Assembly (NCBI RefSeq): GCF_000428125.1
Contig: NZ_ATZI01000008.1
Location: 1-64,000 of the forward strand
Direction: 5' to 3'
Source of the DNA: Bacteroides graminisolvens DSM 19988 = JCM 15093
GTDB lineage: Bacteria; Bacteroidota; Bacteroidia; Bacteroidales; Bacteroidaceae
DNA: 64,000 nt
Positions 16,962-26,968 of this stretch are shown piece after piece (the first letter of the stretch is position 1; each line of letters starts with the position of its first letter). The notes under the pieces were generated by a model. The model did not search any database. It saw nothing but the letters and a program-made list of their open reading frames with translations, and was not told the DNA's origin. The translations under genes and the position numbers were made by a program.

Positions 16962-19190
16962 TTGAATGGTATTGTGGTGAAAGCCACCCGTGATAATGTA
17001 ACAGGCACCTATAAAGGGTATTCCTTATCGGGTATTACCCTTGTAAGCCCCACAGTGCTGAACATCAGCTACTATGATGACTATGCTTTTATGGGCACCA
17101 ACGGCATACCGGCTTCTACGGATGCAAACTTCAAATACGATGCCGAAACAGGTTACCACACCCGTTATACGGCAAGTGCTAAAACCTTTTTGACAGGCAC
17201 CCTGACAGCCAAGCTGGAAGCCAGTTCCACCCCCTCTTATCTTTGCAGTGTAATGTACTACGATAACCGCGGACGTGTGATTCAAACCAAATCACAGAAC
17301 CACCTGTCGGGCGGTATCGAAAAAGAATACGTTGCTTATAACTTCACGGGACAACCCACCGGAAGGAAGCACGTGCATTCCGCTACAGGCAAGGCAACCC
17401 AAACGGAACTTTATACGTATGCCTACGATCATGCGGGAAGACTGACAACGGTCAAACATAAACTCAATACGGGCACTGAAGTGACACTGGCAGAAAATAC
17501 CTACGACGAACTGGGACGTCTTAAAACGAACAAAAAAAATGGGCAATCCGCTCTGACCAGTTCGTATGCCTATAACATCCGTTTCTGGATGAAGTCCGTT
17601 GCTTCCCCTCTTTTTAGTCAGACGCTTTACTATAATGATACTTATGCGGGCAATACCCCTCGTTATAACGGTAACATCTCTGCCATGAGCTGGAGCGTTT
17701 CGGGAGAGAACAAAACAAGAGGTTACAACTTTACGTATGACAATCTTTCTCGTCTTACCGGAGCGGGGTATCTGGAAAACGGCAATGCCAATGATCGTTT
17801 CAATACCTCTTACGCTTATGACAAGCACGGTAACATGACCTTGCTCAGTCGCAGAGGTAATACGGGTACCACTACGTACGGCCTGATCGACAACCTGAGT
17901 ATGACTTATGCCGGCAATCAACTGGTGAAGACAGAAGACACAGGTTCCTCTGTGACTCTCTCCCAATCGATGGATTTTAAGAACAATGCCAACCTTGCAA
18001 CAGAATATCTTTACGATAAAAATGGCAACCTGATAAAAGATTATAATAAAAGTATAACTGAAATCTCATATAATGTATTAAATTTGCCGCAGACGCTTAA
18101 GATTTCTTCTGCCACGAATACATACACGTATGCAGCTGACGGACGGAAATTGAAAACGGTGCTCGGTGGTAGTAAAACAACTGATTACTGTGGCAATGTG
18201 ATCTATGAAAACGGCTTATTGAAACGCATTCTGGTTGATGGTGGTTATATAGAAAACGGTACATACTATTTTTACCTGACGGATCATTTGGGTAATAATC
18301 GTGTGATTGCCAGCTCTAGTGGCAGTATTGTTCAGAGTAATCACTATTATCCTTTCGGGATGTCATTTACTGAGGGTTCCGCAACCAGCCAGCAACCTTA
18401 CAAGTACAACGGTAAGGAACTGGATACGGAAAGAGGGCTTAATCTTTATGATTATTCTGCTAGATTGATGGATCCTGCATTGGGACGGTTTAATACTGTA
18501 GATCCAAAAGCGGAGAAAACGATTCGGATTTCTCCATATGTGTATTGTTCTGACAATCCAATAAACAAGATTGACCCGGATGGAAGAAGAGAATGGCCAG
18601 TGAATAAAACTTATAATGGAAATGGACATCGCCATAAGAATAACTGGCATGAATCAAGACCTCGTGGGAGATTACACCAAGGAGTTGACATTAATCATAC
18701 GGGAGGCGGCAATACGGACCAGGGAGCACCAATTGTTGCAACTCACAACGGAACTGTAACAAGAGTAGGGCATGCTGGAGATGGAGATGGTGGCGGCAAC
18801 AGGATAAAGATAACTTCAGCAGATGGTAAAGTGTCGACTTCATACATGCATTTAGATGCTACAAGTTCTGGTCTTAAAGTGGGTAATGAAATAAAAGAGG
18901 GGCAACAAATTGGAACTATGGGCAGATCTGGTTCAAATGGTCAGTTTGATAAGGATTATAAGTCTCATTTGCATTACGAAATATCAGTAAATGGAACTAA
19001 TATAAATCCGGCTAACGGAGCGAATCATTTGGTTGACCCTCAACAAATAATAGATTCCAGCACTCCTACTCAACAACCGGAGTACAATGGTGGAACTTTG
19101 CCTGAGGTCACAGTAGTTGGACAGAGTCCTGAAGCACCCCAAAGACCACTGCCTGAAATATCTGTTCCTGAAATAATATTAAAAAAATAG
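16962..19190 (+). CDS. RHS repeat protein lacking N-terminus, with M23 tip (module J)
   Basis: The product has 742 residues from TTG at 16962. RHS sequence is visible from about 16885, but a TAA at 16926-16928 (where the full gene has Cys-Lys) cuts it. It contains uninterrupted YD repeats, the RHS core (about 440-515) and an M23 peptidase tip with HxxxD (H572, D576) and HxH (H669, H671) intact. It lacks the signal peptide, DUF6443-like part and first repeats, about 340 residues relative to the full gene. The tip is a near-duplicate of 4205-5122. If made it would stay in the cytosol; recombination with a full 5' end would restore a complete effector. Confidence 0.82.
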   Translation: MNGIVVKATRDNVTGTYKGYSLSGITLVSPTVLNISYYDDYAFMGTNGIPASTDANFKYDAETGYHTRYTASAKTFLTGTLTAKLEASSTPSYLCSVMYYDNRGRVIQTKSQNHLSGGIEKEYVAYNFTGQPTGRKHVHSATGKATQTELYTYAYDHAGRLTTVKHKLNTGTEVTLAENTYDELGRLKTNKKNGQSALTSSYAYNIRFWMKSVASPLFSQTLYYNDTYAGNTPRYNGNISAMSWSVSGENKTRGYNFTYDNLSRLTGAGYLENGNANDRFNTSYAYDKHGNMTLLSRRGNTGTTTYGLIDNLSMTYAGNQLVKTEDTGSSVTLSQSMDFKNNANLATEYLYDKNGNLIKDYNKSITEISYNVLNLPQTLKISSATNTYTYAADGRKLKTVLGGSKTTDYCGNVIYENGLLKRILVDGGYIENGTYYFYLTDHLGNNRVIASSSGSIVQSNHYYPFGMSFTEGSATSQQPYKYNGKELDTERGLNLYDYSARLMDPALGRFNTVDPKAEKTIRISPYVYCSDNPINKIDPDGRREWPVNKTYNGNGHRHKNNWHESRPRGRLHQGVDINHTGGGNTDQGAPIVATHNGTVTRVGHAGDGDGGGNRIKITSADGKVSTSYMHLDATSSGLKVGNEIKEGQQIGTMGRSGSNGQFDKDYKSHLHYEISVNGTNINPANGANHLVDPQQIIDSSTPTQQPEYNGGTLPEVTVVGQSPEAPQRPLPEISVPEIILKK

Positions 19191-19215
19191 AGATAATTAT
19201 TCAACAATAAAAGAT

Positions 19216-19788
19216 ATGAGTAGAAGATATTTATTTGCATTTATGCTCGTAGTAGGATATTTATTATCATCATGCAATGGGACAAAAAATAAAATAAATG
19301 ATAAAAATACAAGAGATACAATTAGTGTAGATCTTTCTATCAAACCTGGCCAAGTGGAAAGAAAACATAAGGTTATACCTTTTGAGTCTGTCAATGTAGA
19401 TTCTATTATCGGTCGTTATCATGTTTTGTATAAAACACAAGATAATGGGCAAGTTGTTACCAAATATCCAATTATAGACGGAAAAGGAAAGGATACTGTG
19501 TATTATGCCTGTAGGGATATGATATTAACCATAAATAAAGATGGCAAAGATATTCTTTTAAATAGGAAAATACAGCAAGATGACTTTAGGGCTTTTATAC
19601 CTGAAAAAGAGATTGTAAGGTATAGTTTATCTTATTTCTCAATAAGAGAGGCGAGAAACAATGAAATAGTTTTTGAGATTAGTTTTTGTGTTCCAGATAC
19701 AGATGTCTGTTATTGGTTCGAATTAATTGTATTAGACAATGGCGATGTGAAAATTAATGAAATAATAGTCGAAGAAAGTGATATGTAA
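19216..19788 (+). CDS. Lipoprotein, putative immunity to M23 tip (copy 2)
   Basis: The product has 190 residues with a lipobox signal ending LLSSC. It starts 25 nt after the M23 tip. The product is identical to copy 1 (5128-5700) from about residue 46 to the end, with eight differences before that. Envelope targeting matches a peptidoglycan-cutting partner. No family is recognised. Confidence 0.68.
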   Translation: MSRRYLFAFMLVVGYLLSSCNGTKNKINDKNTRDTISVDLSIKPGQVERKHKVIPFESVNVDSIIGRYHVLYKTQDNGQVVTKYPIIDGKGKDTVYYACRDMILTINKDGKDILLNRKIQQDDFRAFIPEKEIVRYSLSYFSIREARNNEIVFEISFCVPDTDVCYWFELIVLDNGDVKINEIIVEESDM

Positions 19789-19807
19789 TAGATATTTAAC
19801 GAAAATA

Positions 19808-19991
19808 GAAAGGTCTGGCATTGTCTAGACTTTTCTGTTTTTACTGTTTCCTTTGTTGTCATGCCATCGATGGCACTCCATTCAATGATTTTTCTATCAA
19901 ATAAATTCAGCGCTATGATCTGGTAGGCAAAGTCCCCACCCAGAACAGGAAGATTGGTTACGTCTGAGGCGCAAGCTAAATAATTTTTCAT
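19808..19991 (-). pseudogene. IS3-family transposase (OrfB) remnant, copy 2
   Basis: It is identical in sequence to the remnant at 5720-5903 (LFDRKIIEWSAIDGMTT) and sits at the same distance from the lipoprotein gene. It was therefore carried along in the duplicated block rather than inserted independently. Confidence 0.6.
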
Positions 19992-20034
19992 ATGGATAAC
20001 AACTGTTGTTCATGGAAGCTTTCTGTCTGTTACC

Positions 20035-20250
20035 TACAGGATATTGCATTTAGGAATAATATCCTCTTTTGCGGCCTTTGAAAATTCTACACATCAATAT
20101 CACGTATGCGTTTTCTCATTTCAGGGAGTTGTTTTCATTCAGGAGTCTGTTCGATAATGCCATTACTGGGAAATAACCTTTGCTTTTCTCGCCAACGATA
20201 AAGTAAAGAGTCGCTCGCACCAAGTTTACCGACTATACAACTTGCGTTTT
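20035..20250 (-). pseudogene. IS3-family OrfA remnant, copy 2
   Basis: It is a near copy of 5945-6150 with a few substitutions and indels, coding on the minus strand for VGKLGASDSLLYRWRE-like sequence followed by stops. It lies divergently upstream of the companion gene. Confidence 0.52.
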
Positions 20251-20524
20251 TTATCATATAACTCAATTTAAGCACATTCTCTTTTATTTGGTGAAGTTAC
20301 TTTTTATACTCAACTCAATGTCTGGATAAATATAGCTATTCTGTTTTTTTTGATGTTATTTTATTGTTAAAACTATGATATAACATAGAATTAACTTATG
20401 GAAATTTATTTTAATGTTTGGAACCTCTATTTTTGAGAAATGACTTATTTCCTGCTTTTAAATAATTGTTTGTTGGGTTTTAAAAGTTGCTGTTATTAAT
20501 AATCAAATAAATATAGATGTGAAT

Positions 20525-23500
20525 ATGAATAAAATTGGAATTGTGCTACTTATTTTATTAAATGTGCAAATGTTGTTCTCGCAAAATAATAACTATTCTT
20601 CTTTGGTTATTCCGCCTTCTCCTACCTCGGCAGTTTATAGACAATATGGTAATCATCAGCCCTCTTTATCTTCAGGCAGCATTAATGTTCCTATTCCATT
20701 ATATGAATTAAAGATTAATGATTTTATTCTTCCGATAACACTAAATTATAATACATCTGGTATTAATGTTGCAGATCGTCCTTTCCCTTGCGGTTACGGC
20801 TGGGTATTGTCACCTGGATTAAGAATTACGAGAACTATATTAGGACGTCCGGATGATCATTTTGTCATGGGTTCGCTAGATCCTAGACCTAGTGGCATAG
20901 ACGAATTTGAACTTTTAAAACGTGGAATCCTGGACCGTGACCAATGCTATGAACACCATATTAGCTTGGATGAATTGTTTGATACACAAAAAGATATATT
21001 CAGCCTGCATCTTCCCTCTGGGAATTACACTTTTCTAATAAATAAAATTAATGATTCATTTGAGGTCCTTTCCGTTGGAAATTTATTGAAAATAGATACA
21101 TATAAAAATCAGCTCGGATACATTAATGGGTTCAAAGTTACTGACGAGAATGGAATTGTTTATAAATTTGGATTGTCTGAAAATGAATTAACAACTAATG
21201 AGTACGTAGAATATGTTGGCAAGTATAGTTACATTACGGCTTGGATGTTAAGAGAAATTGTATTACCCAATGATAGTTCGATTAATTTTGCATGGAGGAG
21301 TTTTCTTCCGAATGAAAATTATTCTATGAATAATGTATCTATGTTTATTAATGTTCAAGATTTTAAAACAATTACATGTAACGGTGAAGAGTTAATAAAT
21401 GTTTCAGATGAAGGAGGTGTGCTTGATTATCATGTATATAAGAAATTGTCAATGTTAGAAAAGATAACGTTTTCATCCGGTGACATAACAATTTCTTATA
21501 AAGAAGAAGCTAACCCTTTTGTCTCAAAATTGACAGTACGAGATCTTAATGGGTGTATATGTAAAAATATAGATTTTATTTATGGAGAGGGGAACTCTCT
21601 TGATCAATCTTTATTAAGAAATATCAAGATGAATGGTGAAGTATATCAATTTGGATATAATAAAAATAGATATTATAAATCAACAACAAGTCTTGATTAT
21701 TGGGGCTTTTATAATGGTAAAAGTAATTATTCCTTAATTCCTAGGATAGCATTAGCATTATTCTCTTTTTCTGGTTTAAACTGGATTTCACCTCCAAATG
21801 AAAGTCGTAATATCGGCGATTCAGACAGGGGGGTTGATTCTGAATCAATGAAGGCTTTCATGCTAGAACGAATTGATTATCCCACAGGTGGTTATACTGA
21901 ATTTGAATACGAACCACACGCATTTACAGATCAATATCCAATATCTAACATGGCTTTTGCAGTGAGCCCTGAACCGTTAAAAATGGGTGGAGGACTTCGC
22001 GTTTCTGAGATAAGGACAAAAAGTGATGTTAAATCACTGATAAATGTGAAGGAATATAAATATGGATTGAATGAAAATGGATTGGCGAATGTATTGATGA
22101 CTCCTACCATTGATACGTTTATTGATGAAAGTTGTATCATAGAAGATAATAAATGTGCTGGTACAAGAACTTCTCGCCGCATGACTATTAATCCATTATC
22201 AAACTATTCTAGTTATTTAATTAATAATCCCATTTGGTATAGCAATGTTGCAGAGTATGTAAATGGGAATAAAACTGAATATGTTTTTGATAATGATATA
22301 GATATTAAATCTTCATATGATTTATACCGCCTCATAAAAAGACCTTTTATTCATGCGTATAAGAATTTATTTATAAATGGTCCGCGTTTAATTGAACAAA
22401 ATGAGTATGTGCTAAATGGAACTCAGTATGCTAAGGTCAGTCAGACTATTTGGTCGTACAAAAAAAAATCATCTGGACTTGTTTTGAATTGGATTATTGA
22501 AAGACAGAGTATTAACAGTGTAAGTCAGTCAGGTGTTAACGGACCCGACTTTTTGACTTCTGATTCAAGAAACTTTTTCAGCCCTTATCAGAATGGAAAA
22601 ATAGGTTATACTCTTATTCCTTATAACATAAATATGGACTATTACGAACTAGAGAATAAAGAAGTACGTCGCGTTGCAAATATAGGCGATATAATTTATA
22701 ATGAACACTATGATTATAAAAGAGCTACTCAAATCTGGAAGAAAACAATTACAAATAGTCACTCATCAGAATGTCATGTCACTGAATATAAATATCCGTA
22801 TGACTTTGTTGATGATATATATGCTACTATGACAGGCAAAAATATTATTTCTCCGATAATTGAAGAGATTAATTACAGTAATGGTTTTGAAGTTAAAAGA
22901 ATAAGAAAAGATTATGCAGATGATATACGTACTTCTGGGATAATACGTCCCATTTCTATCAAATCATCGTTTACCGGTCCGACAGGATTTCATACGGATG
23001 TGAGTTTTGATAAATATAACTCGTATGGAAATTTATTACAAGAAACATTGTCTAATGGGCTTGTTAAATCATATTTATGGAGTTATGCTCATCAATATCC
23101 TGTTGCGGAAATAATTAATGCTGATTATAATACTGTAAATAATACTCTAACTTTGTTGGGTTGTAACGCTCAAACCCTTTCCTCCGATTCTAGCCCAAAT
23201 ATTAATGTTTTTAATCAGATAAAACAATTAACTAATAGCTTGCCGCAAGCCTTCGTCTCCGTATATAGATACAAACCTCTTATCGGTTTGTTGAATATAT
23301 TTCAATCTTCAGGATTAGATAATACTTATAACTATGATGATTTTGGAAGATTACAATCTGTGGCATGTAATGATAAAAAAGTAGCTAGTTATACGTATAA
23401 TTATAAAGAAACAGGAGACCCTATGGGCATTAGCGTTCCGATTGATGCTAGTTATTATATGAGTTCACTTTTATTTAATCATACTTTTTCCGCCGATGTG

Positions 23501-24043
23501 ACCAATAATAAAGGGAGCCTGATGTATGATTGGTATGTACGTAATTCATCAGGTAGTATTTTGGCTAGTGCTGTAAACGTAACATCTAATAAATTCACGG
23601 TTACATTGCGAGAAAATGGGGTAATGACATTAACTTGTATAGTTAGAGACTCTTCAACGGGCAAGACAGTCTCGTTAGTACAGAATTTTACCCTTAAAAC
23701 AATGACTGAATTTATTAATGTGCAAAAAACTGATGATCCCAATTCTTCTTATAGAAGAGCTAAGGCAGATGTTTATTGTGCTGAAGCTTGCACAGTCCGT
23801 TTTGAAATAAACTATAGTCGTGCAGATGCGAATATCTATGTAAAATTAGGTTCTTCTGATGTTATGCTCATGTCTGAAGCAGGAGGAACCATAACTCAAG
23901 ATATTTCTTTTTCTCCTGGATGGTCGTACGTGGATATAAGTATTGAGGGTTATGACCCTTCTGCTATGGTTGATTTGCGGATTTTATCGGTTAGCAATGG
24001 TAATTTATGTGGCCCTAGCAATATATTATATTTATGGCCTTAG
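20525..24043 (+). CDS. YD-repeat/RHS companion protein, secreted
   Basis: The product has 1172 residues from the ATG at 20525, which gives a clean signal peptide (MNKIGIVLLILLNVQMLFSQ); the in-frame GTG at 20519 is less likely. The N-terminus has the pattern common in Bacteroidota RHS-like proteins: PSPTSAVYRQYGNHQPSLSS, then INVPIPLYELK and LNYNTSGI. The long middle is beta-rich. One clear YD unit (YNYDDFGRLQSV) lies near residue 940. An Ig-like stretch of about 85 residues follows (about 975-1060), then a C-terminal beta domain. It has no RHS core and no toxin tip. It lies 63 nt upstream of the RHS gene on the same strand, so they likely form one operon. A carrier or assembly partner role is inferred. 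Confidence 0.75.
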   Translation: MNKIGIVLLILLNVQMLFSQNNNYSSLVIPPSPTSAVYRQYGNHQPSLSSGSINVPIPLYELKINDFILPITLNYNTSGINVADRPFPCGYGWVLSPGLRITRTILGRPDDHFVMGSLDPRPSGIDEFELLKRGILDRDQCYEHHISLDELFDTQKDIFSLHLPSGNYTFLINKINDSFEVLSVGNLLKIDTYKNQLGYINGFKVTDENGIVYKFGLSENELTTNEYVEYVGKYSYITAWMLREIVLPNDSSINFAWRSFLPNENYSMNNVSMFINVQDFKTITCNGEELINVSDEGGVLDYHVYKKLSMLEKITFSSGDITISYKEEANPFVSKLTVRDLNGCICKNIDFIYGEGNSLDQSLLRNIKMNGEVYQFGYNKNRYYKSTTSLDYWGFYNGKSNYSLIPRIALALFSFSGLNWISPPNESRNIGDSDRGVDSESMKAFMLERIDYPTGGYTEFEYEPHAFTDQYPISNMAFAVSPEPLKMGGGLRVSEIRTKSDVKSLINVKEYKYGLNENGLANVLMTPTIDTFIDESCIIEDNKCAGTRTSRRMTINPLSNYSSYLINNPIWYSNVAEYVNGNKTEYVFDNDIDIKSSYDLYRLIKRPFIHAYKNLFINGPRLIEQNEYVLNGTQYAKVSQTIWSYKKKSSGLVLNWIIERQSINSVSQSGVNGPDFLTSDSRNFFSPYQNGKIGYTLIPYNINMDYYELENKEVRRVANIGDIIYNEHYDYKRATQIWKKTITNSHSSECHVTEYKYPYDFVDDIYATMTGKNIISPIIEEINYSNGFEVKRIRKDYADDIRTSGIIRPISIKSSFTGPTGFHTDVSFDKYNSYGNLLQETLSNGLVKSYLWSYAHQYPVAEIINADYNTVNNTLTLLGCNAQTLSSDSSPNINVFNQIKQLTNSLPQAFVSVYRYKPLIGLLNIFQSSGLDNTYNYDDFGRLQSVACNDKKVASYTYNYKETGDPMGISVPIDASYYMSSLLFNHTFSADVTNNKGSLMYDWYVRNSSGSILASAVNVTSNKFTVTLRENGVMTLTCIVRDSSTGKTVSLVQNFTLKTMTEFINVQKTDDPNSSYRRAKADVYCAEACTVRFEINYSRADANIYVKLGSSDVMLMSEAGGTITQDISFSPGWSYVDISIEGYDPSAMVDLRILSVSNGNLCGPSNILYLWP

Positions 24044-24106
24044 TAGAGATAAATACTACAATCTATTCGTGATTAATTATACTATATTGGTATTTATTGT
24101 TTTTTT

Positions 24107-26968
24107 ATGATGTCAATTATGAAAATTAAATTATGTTTAATGTTTTGGGTTATTTCTTGTTCGATTGAATTTAGCAATGCTCAATCCTTAACTGAGAACT
24201 ACATCCTAACTCGCACGTACACCAATGATACCGGCACTTTGTATCTGGATCAGATAGCTTATTATGACGGTTTGGGTCGTCCAGTCCAAACAGTTCAGAA
24301 AGGTTTTAGCCCATCGGGTGCCGACTTGGCAGACTATCAGGAATACGATGAAGTGGGCCGTGAGTCCAAAAAATGGCTTCCTGCTTCCGTATCCGGTAAT
24401 GACGGTTCTTATGTCCCTTTGAATACGTTAATGCCCCATGCCTCCGGCAGTTATCCAGGAGAGACCAAACCTTATGCCCTTCCTGTTTATGAATCCTCAC
24501 CCTTGAACCGTGTTCTGGAGCAATACGGTCCGGGCCAGGCATGGCAAAACAACTCCCGAAGTGCCAAAACTGCTTATCTTACAAATATATCCGGTAATGA
24601 CACGCTGAACTGCATTTACTATAAATCCACAACTGCTTCTGCAGACACCCTTGTAACCATCGTAAATGGCGGGAACTACGAAACGGCACAACTTTATGTC
24701 CTTCGTACTACAGACGAAGACGGCAACCCCTCTTTTGAGTTCAAAGATAAACTGGGTAAGGTTGTACTTACTCGTCAGATACTACGCAGCAGTGGTACCA
24801 AAGTGATGTATGACACCTACTATATTTACGATGATTTTGGAAATCTGTCCGCCGTCCTTCCTCCTTTGGCATCCGATGGAATGAAAAGCGGCACTTCATG
24901 GAGCAACTCTTCCTCCTCTGTCCTTAGAAACTATGCTTATCTGTATCTTTACGACAGTCGTAACCGCTGCAAAGCCAAGCGGCTTCCGGGTTGTGACTGG
25001 ATTTACTACGTGTATGATACCGGTGACCGCTTGATCTTTGCCCAAGATGGTGAACAACGTGCCAGAGGAGAATGGAGCTTTACGATTCCCGATGTTTTTG
25101 GTCGCGTAAGCGTTTCCGGTACCTGTAAAAACACCCTGAACGCTCTATCCGCCACCTCACCTTTAAATGGTATTGTGGTGAAAGCCACCCGTGATAATCT
25201 AACAGGTACCTATAAAGGGTATGCCTTATCGGGTATTACCCTTGTAAGCCCCACTGTGCTGAACGTCAGCTACTATGATGACTATGCTTTTATGGGTACC
25301 AACGGCATACCGGCTTCTACGGATGCAAACTTCAAATACGATGCAGAAACAGGTTACCACACCCGTTATACGGCAAGTGCCAAAACCTTTCTGACAGGCA
25401 CCCTGACAGCCAGGCTGGAAGGCAGTTCCACTCCCTCTTATCTTTGCAGTGTAATGTACTACGATAACCGCGGACGTGTGATTCAAACCAAATCACAGAA
25501 CCACCTGTCGGGCGGTATCGAAAAAGAATACGTTGCTTATAACTTCACGGGACAACCCACCGGAAGGAAGCACGTGCATTCCGCTACAGGCAAGGCAACC
25601 CAAACGGAACTTTATACGTATGCCTACGATCATGCGGGAAGATTGACAACGGTCAAACATAAACTCAATACGGACAGTATAGTAACACTGGCAGAAAATA
25701 CCTACGACGAACTGGGACGTCTTAAAACGAACAAAAAGAATAAGCAATCCGCTCTGACCAGTTCGTATGCCTATAACATCCGTTCCTGGATGAAGTCCGT
25801 TGCTTCCCCTCTTTTTAGTCAGACTCTTTACTATAATGATACTTATGCGGGCAATACCCCTCGTTATAACGGTAACATCTCTGCCATGAGCTGGAGTGTT
25901 TCGGGAGAGAACAAAACAAGAGGTTACAACTTTACGTATGACAATCTTTCTCGTCTTACCGGAGCGGGGTATCTGGAAAACGGCAATGCCAATGATCGTT
26001 TCAATACCTCTTACGCTTATGACAAGCACGGTAACATGACCTTGCTCAGTCGCAGAGGTAATACGGGTACCACTACGTACGGCCTGATCGACAACCTGAG
26101 TATGACTTATGCCGGCAATCAACTGGTGAAGACAGAAGACACAGGTTCCGGTGTGACTCTCTCTCAATCGACGGATTTTAAGAACAATGCCAACCTTGCA
26201 ACAGAATACCTTTACGATAAAAATGGCAACCTGATAAAAGATTATAATAAAAGTATAAGCGAAATCTCATATAATGTATTAAATTTGCCGCAGACGCTTA
26301 AGATTTCTTCTGCCACGAATACATACACGTATGCAGCCGACGGACGGAAATTGAAAACGGTGCTCGGTGGTAGTAAAACAACTGATTACTGTGGCAATGT
26401 GATCTATGAAAACGGCTTATTGAAACGCATTCTGGTTGATGGAGGTTATATAGAAAACGGCACATACTATTTCTATCTAACGGATCATTTGGGTAATAAT
26501 CGTGTGATTGCCAGCTCTAGTGGCAGTATTGTTCAGAGTAATCATTATTATCCGTTCGGGATGTCTTTTGCTGAGGGCTCCGCTACCAGCCAGCAACCTT
26601 ACAAGTACAACGGTAAGGAACTGGATACGGAGAGAGGACTTAATCTTTATGATTATTCGGCTAGATTGATGGATCCTGCATTGGGACGGTTTAGTACGGT
26701 GGACCCGATGGCGGAGAAGTATTACTCTTGGTCTCCTTATGTGTATGTTGGAAATGATCCTGTCAATTTGATTGATCCCGATGGAATGGATTGGTATCAA
26801 AGTAATGAGGATGAAAACCGATACATATGGCGGGAAGGTCATAAAGATATCGAAGGCTATAAAAATGTGGGCTCTTCCATGTCAATTCAAACAGGTAAAG
26901 ATTCTTATTTGAATTTTTATCAAAATGCGAAGTTAAATCTAATAAAGCCGTTAATGCTTTTGATTTGA
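24107..26968 (+). CDS. Near-full-length RHS protein, tip lost by frameshift (module K)
   Basis: The product has 953 residues. Starts at 24107, 24110 and 24119 are possible; the last gives signal peptide MKIKLCLMFWVISCSIEFSN. Order: DUF6443-like N-terminal region (about 30-150, with YYDGLGRPVQ), about 600 residues of YD repeats (YDNRGRV, YDHAGRL, YDNLSRL), RHS core (about 795-870), DPDGMDWYQ junction and linker. One base is lost near 26930 (GCGGGAGTT in module I reads GCGAAGTT here), so the frame ends in KLNLIKPLMLLI without the pre-toxin or toxin. It is the reference copy from which the other fragments are recognised. Confidence 0.85.
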   Translation: MMSIMKIKLCLMFWVISCSIEFSNAQSLTENYILTRTYTNDTGTLYLDQIAYYDGLGRPVQTVQKGFSPSGADLADYQEYDEVGRESKKWLPASVSGNDGSYVPLNTLMPHASGSYPGETKPYALPVYESSPLNRVLEQYGPGQAWQNNSRSAKTAYLTNISGNDTLNCIYYKSTTASADTLVTIVNGGNYETAQLYVLRTTDEDGNPSFEFKDKLGKVVLTRQILRSSGTKVMYDTYYIYDDFGNLSAVLPPLASDGMKSGTSWSNSSSSVLRNYAYLYLYDSRNRCKAKRLPGCDWIYYVYDTGDRLIFAQDGEQRARGEWSFTIPDVFGRVSVSGTCKNTLNALSATSPLNGIVVKATRDNLTGTYKGYALSGITLVSPTVLNVSYYDDYAFMGTNGIPASTDANFKYDAETGYHTRYTASAKTFLTGTLTARLEGSSTPSYLCSVMYYDNRGRVIQTKSQNHLSGGIEKEYVAYNFTGQPTGRKHVHSATGKATQTELYTYAYDHAGRLTTVKHKLNTDSIVTLAENTYDELGRLKTNKKNKQSALTSSYAYNIRSWMKSVASPLFSQTLYYNDTYAGNTPRYNGNISAMSWSVSGENKTRGYNFTYDNLSRLTGAGYLENGNANDRFNTSYAYDKHGNMTLLSRRGNTGTTTYGLIDNLSMTYAGNQLVKTEDTGSGVTLSQSTDFKNNANLATEYLYDKNGNLIKDYNKSISEISYNVLNLPQTLKISSATNTYTYAADGRKLKTVLGGSKTTDYCGNVIYENGLLKRILVDGGYIENGTYYFYLTDHLGNNRVIASSSGSIVQSNHYYPFGMSFAEGSATSQQPYKYNGKELDTERGLNLYDYSARLMDPALGRFSTVDPMAEKYYSWSPYVYVGNDPVNLIDPDGMDWYQSNEDENRYIWREGHKDIEGYKNVGSSMSIQTGKDSYLNFYQNAKLNLIKPLMLLI

